DNA from: Euonymus europaeus
Taxonomy: Eukaryota; Streptophyta; Magnoliopsida; Celastrales; Celastraceae
NCBI GenBank assembly: GCA_963580455.1
Contig: OY756960.1
Location: 26,967,238 to 27,031,237 of the forward strand
Reading direction: 5' to 3'
Length of the DNA: 64,000 nucleotides
This document shows positions 25,701-37,034 of the stretch, in pieces (the stretch's first letter is position 1; each line of letters opens with the position of its first letter). The notes beneath the pieces are model-generated. The model made no database searches. It saw only the letters and a list, made by a program, of their open reading frames with translations, and had not been told where the DNA came from. Made by a program: the position numbers and the translations under genes.

Positions 25701-27694
25701 TCACCTCTTAGTATGAGACCACTTTGTTGACATTATTGGCAATTTTAAGTATCCATTTCTATAAGGTGATTCTGGTCTGTCCTCGACTTTGTACAGATTG
25801 AAGATCATGGTTTTGGCAGCAGTTTCTTCCCGTTTATAGTCGCAGAAGAGGATGTATGTACAGAGATCCGTATGCTTGAGAGAGCTATTGAGTTTACTCA
25901 AACTGATGCCGATGTTGAGGTAATTGGAAAATCTGAAACCAAAAATCAAGCCATGGACTTTCTTCATGAGATGGGTTGGCTCCTCCATAGAAGTCAATTG
26001 AAGTGCAGACTGGGCCACTTGGATCCTGACGATGACCTCTTTGCTGTAAGACGGTTTAAGTGGCTTATAGAGTTCTCAATGGATCGGGAATGGTGTGCAG
26101 TACTAAAAAAACTCTTAAACATATTACTCGATGGGACTGTGGGGAAAGGAGAGCATCCAACACTGATCCTTGCAATATCAGAGATGGGTCTCCTTCATAG
26201 AGCTGTGAGGAAGAATAGTAGGTCACTGGTGGAGTTTCTCCTTAGATATATTCCTGAAGAAGTTTCTGATAAATTAGGATCTGAACACATGATGCTGGTT
26301 GGCAGAAGTCTTCAGAGCTTCTTATTTAGACCAGATGTTTCCGGTCCTGCAGGTTTGACTCCACTTCACATTGCTGCTGGTAAAGATGGTTCTGAAAATG
26401 TGCTGGATGCTTTAATTGATGATCCAGGAATGGTAATTACTTCCCTGAATGATTCATATCATAACATGCTAGTTGAGGAATTCTTATGATTTAGCACTTA
26501 TTATGTCTGGCATGAATTTTACATTTTTAGATGCTTGTACATTGTGCATCTACTTTCATGACCGTAATCTTTAAATGATTCATTTGTAAATAGTATGATT
26601 ATTCAAAAGAGGAGCTTTTAAAAAAAAAAAATTGACGAGCTGTGACACAGAAAAGTACACCGACTGAGCAGCACTGTCACCTTTAATAATTAATAGCCTC
26701 CTGCATCCGCTCTCAGATCTTGGGTTTGTTTCGCTGGTGTACCTGGCTCTAATTACTACTAGTGTTTTGCAGCTGGTTGCTAAAATATGGTCTGCTGTGG
26801 CCTTCCCTGTAGAGGTTCTATTGCCTTAAAAATAAAATAAAAAATGCTCCTACATTTAAGAACTTTTAGCAACCTCGTCCTTTCTGGGATTTTCTCGATT
26901 GATTAAAAGAGCGAATGTTCTTTCGCATCATCGTCAAGCCTGGGTGATCTGATTAGTGACCTACCTGGATTATTGAGTTATTAGTCTTTGACTCTTTAAC
27001 ATTATTGAGTTATTAGCCTCTTGTTAATGGTTAGATAATGTGTACCTGCTGTTAGTTAGCTTTTATGTTATCAATGATCCTGCACATATACAGTAATTGT
27101 ATAGAAGTGCCGATGGTGCATAAATTGCTAATTCTTTTGGCAAACTTATATTTAATTTTATGGGAGCTGGAAGCTTGTCTGATTAAAGTGTGTTAAAGAA
27201 TGAAAATGACAGCCTTTTTTTTCCGGATTGATCATAACTGTCTGATCCAGGTGGGAATCGAAGCGTGGAAGAGCGCTCGTGACAGCACAGGTTTTGCTCC
27301 CGAGGATTATGCTCGTTTGCGAGGCCACTATTCATACATCCACCTTGTTCAGAGGAAGATAAACAAGAGACCTGCTGCTGGGCATGTGGTTGTAGACATT
27401 CCAGTCCCTGTCTCAGATTGCAAAAACAACCAGAAGCAAAATGTAGTATCGGCTACTAGCTTCGAAATTGGACAGACAGGATTGAGACCTATTGGACAGC
27501 ACTGCAAGCTCTGTGATTCTAAGCGTACTTATGGAATAGCCAGCAGATCTCTGTTATACAGGCCGGCAATGCTCTCAATGGTGGCGATTGCTGCAGTCTG
27601 TGTATGTGTGGCACTTTTATTTAAAAGCTCTCCTGAAGTTCTTTACGTGTTCCGTCCCTTCAGGTGGGAAATGTTGGAATATGGAACAAGCTGA
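19722..27694 (+). CDS. SBP-box transcription factor, SPL1/SPL12 type
   Basis: Ten exons join in phase: 19722-20305, 20632-20813, 21933-22516, 23075-23149, 23238-23345, 23829-23946, 24074-24215, 25014-25164, 25797-26432, 27251-27694. They total 3024 nt, 1007 residues. The SBP DNA-binding domain spans about 147-222: CLVEDC, H/C ligands, RFCQQCS then [18 protein letters not shown], overlapping the nuclear localisation signal KRRRK. SBP proteins bind GTAC cores. The long C-terminal half has the family block [20 protein letters not shown], then an ankyrin-like part with [15 protein letters not shown], and ends with a membrane-like segment (about 966-984, [19 protein letters not shown]). This layout is the large SPL1/12/14/16 clade, which I recall as lacking a miR156 site. 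Introns carry SINEs (intron 5) and a TRIM (intron 7). Confidence 0.95.
23440..23610 (+). mobile_element. SINE copy 1 in SPL intron 5
   Basis: An A-box-like TTGCCCAATGG and B-box-like GATTCAATTTC are followed by CTCCACATATTACGTGGGG and then CCCGCCCATTGTGGGAG. This layout matches plant tRNA-derived SINEs. The 3' end GTTTACGAGAGTTGTTTA also closes the adjacent second copy. Confidence 0.6.
23611..23775 (+). mobile_element. SINE copy 2 in SPL intron 5, head-to-tail with copy 1
   Basis: A second, 5'-shortened copy: CTCCACATATTATATGGGAG, then CCCAGCCCACTCCAAGAGCC and GTGCACGAGAGTTGTTTACC, ending in a long T-rich tail. It directly follows copy 1. Confidence 0.6.
24350..24976 (-). mobile_element. Complete TRIM retrotransposon in SPL intron 7
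   Basis: Two 235-bp long terminal repeats (24350-24584 and 24742-24976) run from TGATAAG to CTTATCA and differ at four positions. The 157-bp interior codes for nothing. On the minus strand the interior starts with TGGTATCGGAGC (24729-24740), one mismatch from the initiator-Met tRNA primer-binding site, and ends with a purine-rich GAAGGAGGGTGTAT before the other repeat. A perfect TATAT target duplication flanks it (24345-24349 and 24977-24981). It is non-autonomous and depends on enzymes from elsewhere. Confidence 0.95.
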
Positions 27695-28290
27695 GGTCCA
27701 GTAACTCCGTATTTGCTTTGATTGGCGTTTGTTTATCTATCTGTAAGAGCTTTACTGTAAAGTTGAGATCTCCCATAGAACTTATGCTTCGTATTCAGTA
27801 AAATATTATTTACATATTTAGTCACATCAGGGTATTGCTGAGAAGTAAATCTCTCCTCATGTTTTCTGTGTTTAACTTGAACTTGGTGGGTCATTTTGCT
27901 GTCATAGTTGACTGGTGAACTTGCCGGCTTTCAAAGTCCAGAGATATACTTGCAGTTAACATATATATATGGGAAATTTGGCTTTTTGACCATTTTAAAA
28001 ATTCATTTTAGCTAATTAATCGTTTTTTAAAAACTAATTATTTCTAACCATCTTTCCCTTGGAAAGCACCGATATGCCTTCCTTTCACACTTTCCCACAT
28101 TTATTAATTTGTTAAAGAAAAACAAAATTTCCCACGACGGAGCTTCTCCTTCCTCCTTCACGAGCCCTCATTTCAAACCTTGCTTCTCCCTCCGGAGACC
28201 CATCAAGAGAAACTATTATAGCTTCACAATTCACCACAGGTCAGATCTTGAGCCCACATTATAATTTGTGTGGTTTTTTTTGTTTGTTTC
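27695..28290. other. SPL 3' UTR/flank
   Basis: Contains the probable SPL 3' UTR; the first 240 bp or so are duplicated at 33.0-33.26 kb. At 27971 there is a GGGAAATTTG sequence resembling a MULE end, but no partner end was found. Confidence 0.5.
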
Positions 28291-28307
28291 AAGATCTATG
28301 TAATGTA

Positions 28308-28562
28308 CGCCCTTGAGACATATGGTCCAGCGGTGAGCTGGGGAACGTAGCTCTTAAGTGGGAGTAGTAGCGTGCTTTGGTACTCGGATTCGAGTTGTGC
28401 CAGGGAAACGCCCTTAATGTTCAACGTTGGTGAACCACCATTTGGTGAGCAGCGTGAAAATCTCTCTCTTGTTATTGGGCTGCATAACCCGTATCTTACA
28501 TTCTTTCTTTTGACCCAGGACAGGGTCAGAGTAGGACATGTCCTTTGATTCCGCCCCAATCC
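28308..28562 (+). mobile_element. tRNA-like retroposed element with 17-bp duplication
   Basis: An A-box-like TGGTCCAGCGG and a B-box-like GGATTCGAGTTG sit near the left end, as in tRNA-derived SINEs. AAGATCTATGTAATGTA (28291-28307) and AAGATGTATGTAATGTA (28563-28579) flank the element and differ by one base. No poly-A or poly-T tail is seen at either end, which is unusual for a SINE. Confidence 0.55.
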
Positions 28563-28709
28563 AAGATGTATGTAATGTATAATGGTTATGAATTGCTACC
28601 TTCACTAAAGAGGTCTTCATTTTATTCTGGTTCTGAAAATCGAGTATTTGTTTGTTACATATAGGAAAATTGTCTGAAAATGTATAATAATTTTCTGATT
28701 TAGGACAAA

Positions 28710-29531
28710 TTGTGAGTTCTATAGAACATATTGTCATAAGAGGACTAAGCTTTGTTTTGGTACTGGCCCTTAGAACCCCCAAAACCCTTTCTATTAAAGA
28801 CATTCGCCCTAAGCTATACACCATATTGATATTTACTAGAATTTGTTCCCATGTTCAGCCCAACTTGCTCACTGAATGGGCAAAACTTCTCAAAGCAAAA
28901 GTTCGGAAGCCTTTCATATGCAAACCTAATCCAGAGTTATGAACTTCCCAGTGTCATCATCATCCCACGCTTCAACGGATTCGATATGTCCATCCACACC
29001 CTCACCCCCAAACATTCACCCTCCCCTGAACCAGATTCACCTATGTCTACCGCCAACACTCCCCCAATTTCGACTCCGAGCGTCCTTCCTACCTCTTCTG
29101 TAAACCCCCCTCCCAACGGCAAATCAAACCCTCACCCACATAGAATATTCTCCGCCTGAATCAATGGATCAAAAGCTGCCAAAGCAACAAGATGAGTATC
29201 AAAGCTTCATGGTTCCTTATTCAGGATCCTTTTCTTTGCGGGGACAGGAAGAAAAAAACTCCAAGAAAAATTTGTTTTCCCCAAGGCTCCGAATCTCCAG
29301 AATATCTTTTGCCCACAACTGAAACAAAGTATTCCTCAAAGCTTCAAAATTATACCATTTCGAGTTATAGATCTGGCCAATCAAACATCTCTCAGCTTTT
29401 GCCTTTCCCGTAGCCACTTGGTTGGAGCCGATTACCACACCCCCTTCTTCTTCTTCAGTTAAAATAAACTTCTCAAACATCTCCTCCATTTGCACAAAGA
29501 AAAAGGAAACGAAGAAATCCACACACCTCAC
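28710..29531 (-). pseudogene. LINE ORF1 relic (DUF4283 + zinc-knuckle region)
   Basis: The minus strand starts MEEMFEKFILTEEEEGGVV and continues YNFEALRNTLFQLWAK, EIRSLGENKFF, the pattern of DUF4283 in plant L1-type LINE ORF1. A frameshift near 29220 and a nonsense codon follow. Downstream pieces in other frames still fit the family: LPLGGGFTEEVGRTLG, VWMDISNPLKRGMMM and YERLPNFCF (start of a zinc knuckle). It is a degraded non-LTR retrotransposon, not a host gene. Confidence 0.7.
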
Positions 29532-29976
29532 CTAGATAAACAACACTATTGAGGACCAGCTCTTGATGACAAGCAAGACTTTACTCAGCCGCTACACTCT
29601 TCGAAACCCGCACAGAACAGAAACCCGCGGCCCCATTCTGGAGAGAGAACGAGGGAAAGCGAAAAGAGAATAAGGCTTTATGAGCAAATTTGAGTATTTC
29701 CAAGGAAAGAGCAATTATCTACCTGCTTTGAATTTACAACGACCAACTCATCACCAACAGCAGTCAATAAATCACTGGATGAAAACGATTAAAACGAAAC
29801 GTGCAGCAAATTTAAATAAATATCCCAAAAATAAAAATTTCCCATCTCAGTCAACAATCACTTGATGAAAAAGAGCAAAACAAAACATTTACACTTAACA
29901 GCACTGCACAGGTAAATAATAAATATCCCAAAATGAAAGATTTTCCATCCGAGGACTAGGATGATGGAATATGTAG
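29532..29976. other. Intergenic upstream of F-box gene 3' end
   Basis: No coding region recognised. The right end may be 3' UTR of the minus-strand F-box gene. Confidence 0.4.
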
Positions 29977-31698
29977 CTAAGAAAATAAAAAATTACGAAG
30001 CACTAATTTGGGAAATTTAGATTTGAGCTGCATTGCACTTTCACCAGCATTCTCTATCCGCACCGCATAATCATCTATCAATGGCTTTCCCAAATATGTT
30101 TTGAACATAAATTTTAGTAGGGGATCAATGATAATTTCCTCGAGCATGACAGCATTCTCAATCAAATATGTGATCATTTCAATGTCCATTGCACGCCCCA
30201 CAAAGCCAATAAGTTCCACCACTTTAAGACATTGGTGAGGACATTTTGGTGCCTTTTCTACACTTCTCCTTTTGCTAAAATAAAGCTTATCAGAGAATAA
30301 CTGCATCAAGAACAAACTAAGTTATAGCTTGCTTGCTTGCTTTAAGTGAGATCTAAGTATATTTTTAAAGAAAAAACTATAACACTCACCACTAGTACAA
30401 ATCTATGCAAGGAAGGAGATGCCTCTATCAAGGGAGCTAGAGCAAGAAGTCTCTCGTCATCATCTGACTGAACCACCAATCTCAAATTCTTGAGGTGTGT
30501 CAACACAGGAAAGTTGACAACTGTGGTTTCCTAAATAATTAACAACAGACATGTACAAGAAAAACATAAATGAGAAATCTTTCAATCAACATATACATAG
30601 GAAAGAGTATATATCATCAGGCATAGTTTAACTTGCTTACCTGGACATGGGATATATGCAGTGTAAGTGTCTCTAGTCGAAAGGCAAAATTTTGAAGCTG
30701 TAAAAAATTCCACGTAATATATTCACCATATTTATCCCCACAATATAATTCAACAAGGTTGGGGACATTCCCAAAAGAGACTCGAGCTTCACCAGAATAT
30801 TTGAATGACAACAGATTTGTCGCGGAAATATATATGCTTTCCAAATTCATGCAATGCTTTATCTTCAAATGCTTCAAGCAAAGTGATTGACCAGCAACTT
30901 TAAGATCAACAAGAGAATCAGAACCTACTACACATAATTGTCCAAGATACCGGCAAGAAGATAACAAGTATTCAATACCATCGCCACTCACATTTACTTG
31001 TTTTAGCTGGAGACTTCTCAAAGAACTCAAATCAGGAACCTGAGGCCATATTCTTGAAATATAGCCGAATAGAGGGAAGGTGTACTTCCACTTCGGTACG
31101 CCACCAAACATACTTAAGTCCATCACAAACTCTTTGACTTTCTTTCTACATGCAAAGGCCACCCATCTATCGAGAATAACTGCATTACCTTCAGTCAAAT
31201 CAAATCGAACCCTGAATTCATCAATAGTAGAACCCCGATGTGAATTCAAGACATCATCTATCCAATTCACATGTTCAAGTCCACGAATAAGAACAATTCT
31301 AATTGGTTTCTGGATTAAATATGGTGGCGCTAGTACTTCCCCGTCTAGCCAATGTGGAGTGTCAAAGTTCAATGAGGGAATAAAAGCCCACACTTTGCGC
31401 CACCGACGTGAAAGGACACTGGTCCTCCCTGCTTCTTTTATTGTCATGAAAGACAGAATGAACACCAGAACATGATCGGGCAGTTCACTTATCTTATCCT
31501 CCTCCACATTATTTTCTTTCTTTCTCTAAAATAACATAAAACCAATAAAAAACAGGATAGAATCAGTGAATAAAAATCAAATTATTCAAATTCACGTGAA
31601 TACAGTAATTAATGCAATTTGAAGCAAAGTTGCACCTTCTGTTTCTTTACATGGACAGATTTGCATCGCCTTTTTCTTCTCATTATCAGCTTAAACAT
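29977..31698 (-). CDS. F-box/LRR (FBD-like) protein
   Basis: Four exons, complement(29977-30300, 30390-30530, 30641-31525, 31636-31698), total 1413 nt, 470 residues. The F-box begins DKISELPDHVLVFILSFMTIKEAGRTSVLSRRW (two segments of it, about residues 30-62), the motif that binds SKP1 in SCF ubiquitin ligases. Leucine-rich segments follow: LSSLRSLQLKQVNV, CLKHLKIKHCMNLE, NLVELYCG, and LTHLKNLRLVV. The last exon (CPHQCLKVVELIGFVGRA...) resembles the FBD region. The main exon has no ATG of its own before the F-box, so the start was taken from an upstream exon with MFKLIMRRKRR; that exon is the least certain part. Substrate is unknown; this family is large and fast-evolving. Confidence 0.85.
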
Positions 31699-32389
31699 TG
31701 TTTGCACAGCTGAATAGATTATCTACAAAGAATAGTCAATAAGATGTGTAAAAGGGTGTGATTTGATACTTGAAATTTCAAAATAGAAGAAAAATAGCGC
31801 AACACACCAAAAAACTTCAATTTGTAGCAGTACCCTCGTGTGAGAACCCTAGGGGATTCCAAAAAGCTTCAACCTTATAGCCGAAAGGGGCGACACAGCG
31901 TTCACAGAAATTTGATCCCGTAAGTTCACAGTCATGGGCCTGTAATGTGAATGCGAGTCCAACACAAAAAAAGAAGGCAAATTAGACTTTTTTATTTTGA
32001 AATTTTAGAGATTGTAATTTATAATATATCGGTTTTGATCGATTGTGTAGTTTACAATCGGGCCGAAATTTATTCCTTTACTCTCTCTCAACATGAGATT
32101 GAAGTCAGGAAATCAAGAATATTTAGGAACTAACCAAGCCGAAATTAACAAATCAACATGTGTAGTAAATCTATACTCCGTACATATCAACAAAAATTGT
32201 TCGTTTTTGAATTATCCGATTATTAAGATACATCATACTCACATGATTTTATTTCTCCTTAGCCCAACTATGAAGGACTGAAACTTATGGGTCAAAGCCC
32301 AACTCACATAGGCTAAAAAAAAAGGCTCTGTTGGTTGTAAAGGGTGTGTTTTTACTCTTATTAAGGGCACTATTCACACATCTTTAACC
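31699..32389. other. 5' flank of F-box gene
   Basis: No gene or transposon recognised. Likely promoter of the minus-strand F-box gene in its left part. Confidence 0.4.
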
Positions 32390-33260
32390 GTTATTTTTTT
32401 AATCTTTAATTTTTTATTTTAATCATAAAAAGTTGAATTAAAACACAAAAATATGAATTAGTTCGTACCTTTTCTCCCATTCAAAAACCAAAAACAACAA
32501 GAAACAAAGAAAGTTATTACTATTACTGAATTAGTAGTTTAATGGTTGAGTAAAAATTGTTTTTTTTTAGAGAGAGTGAAAATTGTTAGTTACACAATAA
32601 AGTTATAGTTACAGTGTATACACGTCATCACTTTACTATTTATAGTCCTGTACTATACTTGTTCTTCCTTATTAATAAGAATTACAGAGAGCTTTCACAT
32701 TCAATACTTACCTCGTCAAATGCCTCAAATATGTGGATGCTTGGCTGATGAATGGCACAAACGTATTGGACAGACAGAATGTAGTATCGGCTACTAGCTT
32801 TGAAATTGGACAGACAGGATTGAAAGCTATTGGGCAGCACTGCAAGCTCTGTAATTCTAAGCGTACTTATGGAATAGGCAGCAGATCTCTGTTGGTCTGT
32901 TCACTCTGTTGTACAGGCCGGCAATGCTCTCAATGGTGGCGATTGCTGCAGCCTGTGTATGTGTGGCACTTTTATTTAAAAGCTCTTCTCCTGAAGTTCT
33001 TTACGTGTTCCGTCCCTTCAGGTGGGAAATGTTGCTTTGATTGGTGTTTGTTATTTATCTGTACGAGCCTTTAGACTGTAAAGTTGAGATCCCCCATAGA
33101 ACTGATGCTTCGTATTCAGTATAATATTATTGACATATTTAGTCACATCAAGGGTATTGCTGACAAGTGAATCTCTCCTCATGTTTTCTGTGTTTAACTT
33201 GAACTTGGAGGGTCATTTTGCAATTTTGCCATAGTTTATAGGTGAACTTAGAGGGCTTCC
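32390..33260. pseudogene. Chimeric fragment: ABCG exon piece joined to SPL 3' end
   Basis: About 32390-32770 matches the ABCG gene at about 47340-47520 on the minus strand. It keeps the exon end coding for IHQPSIHIFEAFDE and its splice donor, plus intron sequence interrupted by about 190 bp of extra DNA. From 32778 the plus strand copies the last SPL exon and its 3' flank (source about 27440-27930). A 17-bp insertion near 32895 shifts the SPL frame, so the duplicated membrane segment is not encoded in frame. The joint contains CGTATTGGACAGACAG, a short motif also present within the SPL part. A 114-codon open frame crosses the joint, but it is out of the SPL frame and not a credible gene. Confidence 0.85.
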
Positions 33261-33263
33261 GAC

Positions 33264-33978
33264 CAATGTTTTTAAACCCGGACCGGGAGCCGAACCGGTG
33301 TGGCCACCGGTTACCGGTATGACCGGCCGATCCGGTGAAATAATTATTTTTTTTTCTTCCTAATTTTTTGAATTCCTAAGCCTTATTCAATGAAAATTGA
33401 CAACATAATATAAAAAATGATTAACTAATCAACATAATCCAATTATATAAGGTAAATTTGACAAAATATGAATTTTCATTTATTGTGTTTATATATATAA
33501 ACACAATAAATGAAAATTCATATTTTGTCAAATTTACCTTATATAATTGGAAATTCCTATTTTGTCAAAAAATATTATATAATTATAAAGCTGATTGTGA
33601 AATAAAAATGGAAATTCCTATTTTTTCAAATTTACGTTATATAATTTACCTTATATAATTGCAAATTCCTATTTTGTCACAATAAATATTAAGGTCTGAT
33701 TTCGAAATCAAAAAGGAAACAAAATCAAGAAGACTCCCATTAAAGTCAAATAAAGAGATGATTTCCTATTTTATGAAGAGAAAAATATGGAATATAAGAT
33801 TGTAAACATAATTTCACACATTAATAATTAATAAGGATCATTTATTATAATTTATTACAAAAAAAAATATTGATTATAATTTATTATAATAAAACCAGTT
33901 TTAATCGGTTTTCTATTAACAAACGGACCGGACTGGCGGCCGGTTGCCGGTCCGACCGGTCCGAATTTTAAAACATTG
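33264..33978. mobile_element. hAT-type non-autonomous element
   Basis: The element starts CAATGTTTTTAAACCCGGAC and ends with the inverted GTCCGAATTTTAAAACATTG. Perfect 8-bp duplications CTTCCGAC flank it (33256-33263 and 33979-33986), the duplication length of hAT transposons. CCGG-rich subterminal motifs (CCGGTTACCGGT, CCGGCGG) lie inside both ends. No transposase is encoded. It is inserted at the edge of the duplicated SPL 3' flank. Confidence 0.9.
33438..33551. repeat. Perfect 114-bp palindrome
   Basis: Every base from 33438 to 33494 pairs with 33495 to 33551 with no loop. The centre is GTTTATATATATAAAC. Further short copies of the arm (GGAAATTCCTATTTTGTCA, ACCTTATATAATT) follow at 33550-33690. 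It lies inside the hAT element. Confidence 0.97.
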
Positions 33979-33986
33979 CTTCCGAC

Positions 33987-34560
33987 TTTTTTTTTCTTTC
34001 CACGACAACAGCCCCCGACCCCTTTTGATATATAGGTTCTTTTTTGAGGGGAATGGTCAAAAGGTCCCATTTTTAGTTCTTATTTGTCAAAAAAAAAGGC
34101 GGAGATTCTTAATTCATTTTAAGTCAAAAAAGGGTAACAATGTAGTTTCAAGTGTTAATTTTTTTTCTTAATGGCCAAACTACCATTGACAAAACAACAT
34201 AAAAGCTTTGTGGCAACCAAGTTACTCCACAAAGGTCAATGAAAGCTTATCTTCTCCCTCTCCCACGCTGGTGTGTGATGTCCAAGAGTGAAAATCCTGC
34301 AGAGTTCACTGCCTTGGCTGCTTCCTTTGGCAGCATGGGCTTGACGACACCCGGATTGGATTAGTTGTCGAGCACTGGTGGACGCTGCATTGACTTTCAA
34401 TGTTTTTGTACTGCGTGCGGTGTAGATATGAAGCTTAGGCTGTTGTTTTCCATTCATAAAAGTAGGCATGTAGAGCTGGTACAATTGAATTATCATTTCT
34501 GACCTCTTCTTCCTCACTTGCTTTTATTTCTACTTTTTTCCTTCCTCTCATTATTCTCAA
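33987..34560. other. Unassigned stretch
   Basis: No recognisable coding exon. Open frames on either strand at 34236-34517 do not resemble a known family. Confidence 0.4.
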
Positions 34561-34569
34561 GATGCTTTG

Positions 34570-35430
34570 TTTTTTTTAATTTTTCGGTACTGTATGTATT
34601 TTTTTGGGATGTTTAAGCTTTAATGATTTTTTGTTTGATTTTTTTGTTGTAGGAAAGGTTGTTTCAATACTACAGTTTTTGTGATACTTTTAAGATACTT
34701 TGAGGCGTATCTTTTTTGTTTATTCAGTTGTCTTCCAAGATACTGCATGTAGTTTTTGTGAGGTTTTGTGTTTTGTTAATATTTGGTTTGGTTTTTTTGG
34801 TTGTAGTAAATGTTGTTTCAGTAGTATTGTTTTTGTGATGCATTTATGCTTTGTTGATATTTGGTTTGATTTTTTTAGTTGTAGGAAAGATTGTTTTGGT
34901 AGTATTATTTTTGTGATACCCTTAAGATACATTGATGCAAGAAGGTATAGTACTATAAGTTGACACAAGTCATTTTCATTATCTTGCTTATTGCCTACAA
35001 CTTCTTTCACTTGGGTTTGATTTTTTGGTTGCAGGAAGGCTGTTTCAATACTCTTGTTTTTTTGATACCTTCAAGATACTTTGAGGTATATCTTTTTTGT
35101 TTTTTTGTTTTCTTCCAAGGTACTGTATGTATTTTTTGTGTGGTTTATGCTTTGTTGATATTTGATTTGTTTTTTTTTTGTTGCAGAAAATGTTGTTTCA
35201 ATAGTTTTATTTTTGTGATACACTTATGATGCCTTTATGCTTTGTTGACATTTGGTTTTGTTTTTTGATTGCAAGAAAGTATGTTTTAGTAGTATTGTTT
35301 GTGTGATACCCTTAAGATACATTTACGCTTTGTTCATATTTGATTTGGTTTTTTGGCTGGAGGAAAGGCTGTTTTAGTAGTGTTTTTGTGATACCCTTAA
35401 GATAACTTGATTCAAGAAAGTAAAGCACTA
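34570..35430. repeat. Degenerate tandem repeats, TTTGGTTGTAGGAAAG type
   Basis: Units of roughly 100 bp repeat the order TATTTGGTTTG-TTTTTTGGTTG-TAGGAAAG-TTGTTT-AGTA-TTGTTTTTGTGATACC-TTAAGATAC. A larger unit (about 370 bp) repeats the order at 34.66-35.0 and 35.02-35.42 kb, including the CACTATAAG-TGACACAAGTCAT segment. Copies are strongly diverged. Confidence 0.7.
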
Positions 35431-35689
35431 TAAGCCGACACAGGTCATCTACATCATCTTTCTTATTGCCCACAACTTTTTTCACTTGGGTTTCTATGAT
35501 CGATTTTGTCAGCCTTGGAGTAAACTTAAACCTACTTTCAATAAAATTGTTGGTCACATCTTTTTATTCTATTTTTCAGTTTGTCGTTACTCAACGAGAG
35601 TTCTTCATTACGGCCAACAACCTCTTGAAGGCTTGACCTATAATGTGGTATGTTTACAGTTTCTTCCTTTTTCTTAGTATCATCAATGT

Positions 35690-36470
35690 ATCGAGATATC
35701 ATAGAGGTATCATAAAAGTATCGCAAAGCTACAATAAGTGCATCAATTTCAAGTAATATTTCACTGTTTAAGCATCACAGAGATCGTTGTCGGAGGAGTA
35801 GCGTCTCGATGTCAAAGGAGTCGTGTTGTTCTGGTGCGTGGAGAGGTTTATCAACTGGATATGAGTAATTGGATATTACGAATTTGTAATTGAATTTGGG
35901 TATCACGAATTTGAAATTGGCTTTGGGTATCACGCCATTTAGCCATCTACAGTGTGAATGATTTACAATTTGAATTTCAAATTGGCTAACCATCGAAGCT
36001 TTCAAAGTTTTGTCAAACAAGATTTTGAAATGTGTATCACATAGAGATATCACGCAGGTATCACAAAGCAATCAACATTCTCACAGCAAATCTCAGTGGT
36101 CAATAGGGTCTAGATGAGTATCATAGATCAATCATAAATATATCACCGATTATCAAACGTGACACGATGACAAAAATAATGGTACAATCACATAAGACTA
36201 ACCATCGTAACAACGTGGGTATCTGAAAGGTATCACAAATGCATCACATCCCAATCTTAACAGCGTGGTTTGAGGATCATGCATGTTAGGGTGTCACAAT
36301 TCACGAGACAATGAAATAAAATTTGAATTTTTTGATACAGTATCACAATTAACGAGACAATCAAATATAATTTAAATTTTGTGAAACAAACGTAGCACAG
36401 TTCACGAGGTAATAAATAAACTAGTGTCATGCACGCATCACAACCTTTTTGAATTTCAAAACTCTGATAC
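35690..36470. repeat. TATCAC-rich degenerate repeat region
   Basis: Irregular repeats of TATCAC/GTATCACAA with AAATTTGAA-type spacers (for example GGGTATCACGAATTTG twice near 35900 and CACAATTCACGAGACAA near 36300). The complement of this word is present in the neighbouring array (GTGATACC), so both may derive from one larger element of unknown type. Confidence 0.5.
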
Positions 36471-37025
36471 AGGGGCAGATTGGTCAATGTAGTATTTAAT
36501 GGTCTAAAAGACAAAGAAGATTTCGGCGGCAATCCTATAAGCAAATAAGTTCTCCACAATGTACCGGCCTACAAATCCTTTTTTTTTTGTCCCATATGGG
36601 TTTGGGCTTGGGGATAGATTGGTAGTGTTAGTTATTTGGTTGGGCCTGGGTTAAATGTTTCATGGGTTGGTGGACTTGGTTGGGTAATTTAAGTTGGGTT
36701 TGAGCCTTTGAGGTAAGAGGGTCTTAGGTAGTTTGGATTTGAAATTTGGGTTATAGGATTGATTGGGTCTTAGGTTCATGGGTTTGGCTTGTAAAAATTT
36801 TATTGGGCTTTGGACAAGATTTTATTATATTTTTAAAATTGAATTATGAAACTGGAATTAAAAGAAAAGGAAAAGAGAAGCTTAGTCAAATCTAAACACC
36901 ATATAAAATGAAATAAGAATAAAAAGACAAGAAAAGAAATAAAATAAAAAATGAACACGGACAAAATTCGAATATTGTAAGTGGGTTAAATGAGGCCCAT
37001 ATGTTCTCGGACCCTAACTACCAAT
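36471..37025. other. Low-complexity stretch
   Basis: Rich in TTGGG/GGGTTTG words at 36590-36800, otherwise AT-rich. No gene seen. Confidence 0.45.
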
Positions 37026-37034
37026 TTGTTCGAT

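Noticed and set aside
27971..28068. MULE end at GGGAAATTTG
   Set aside because: No matching inverted end or target duplication was found.
32733..33074. 114-codon open frame as a new fusion gene
   Set aside because: It crosses the ABCG-SPL joint, reads the ABCG part on the wrong strand, and leaves the SPL frame after a 17-bp insertion.
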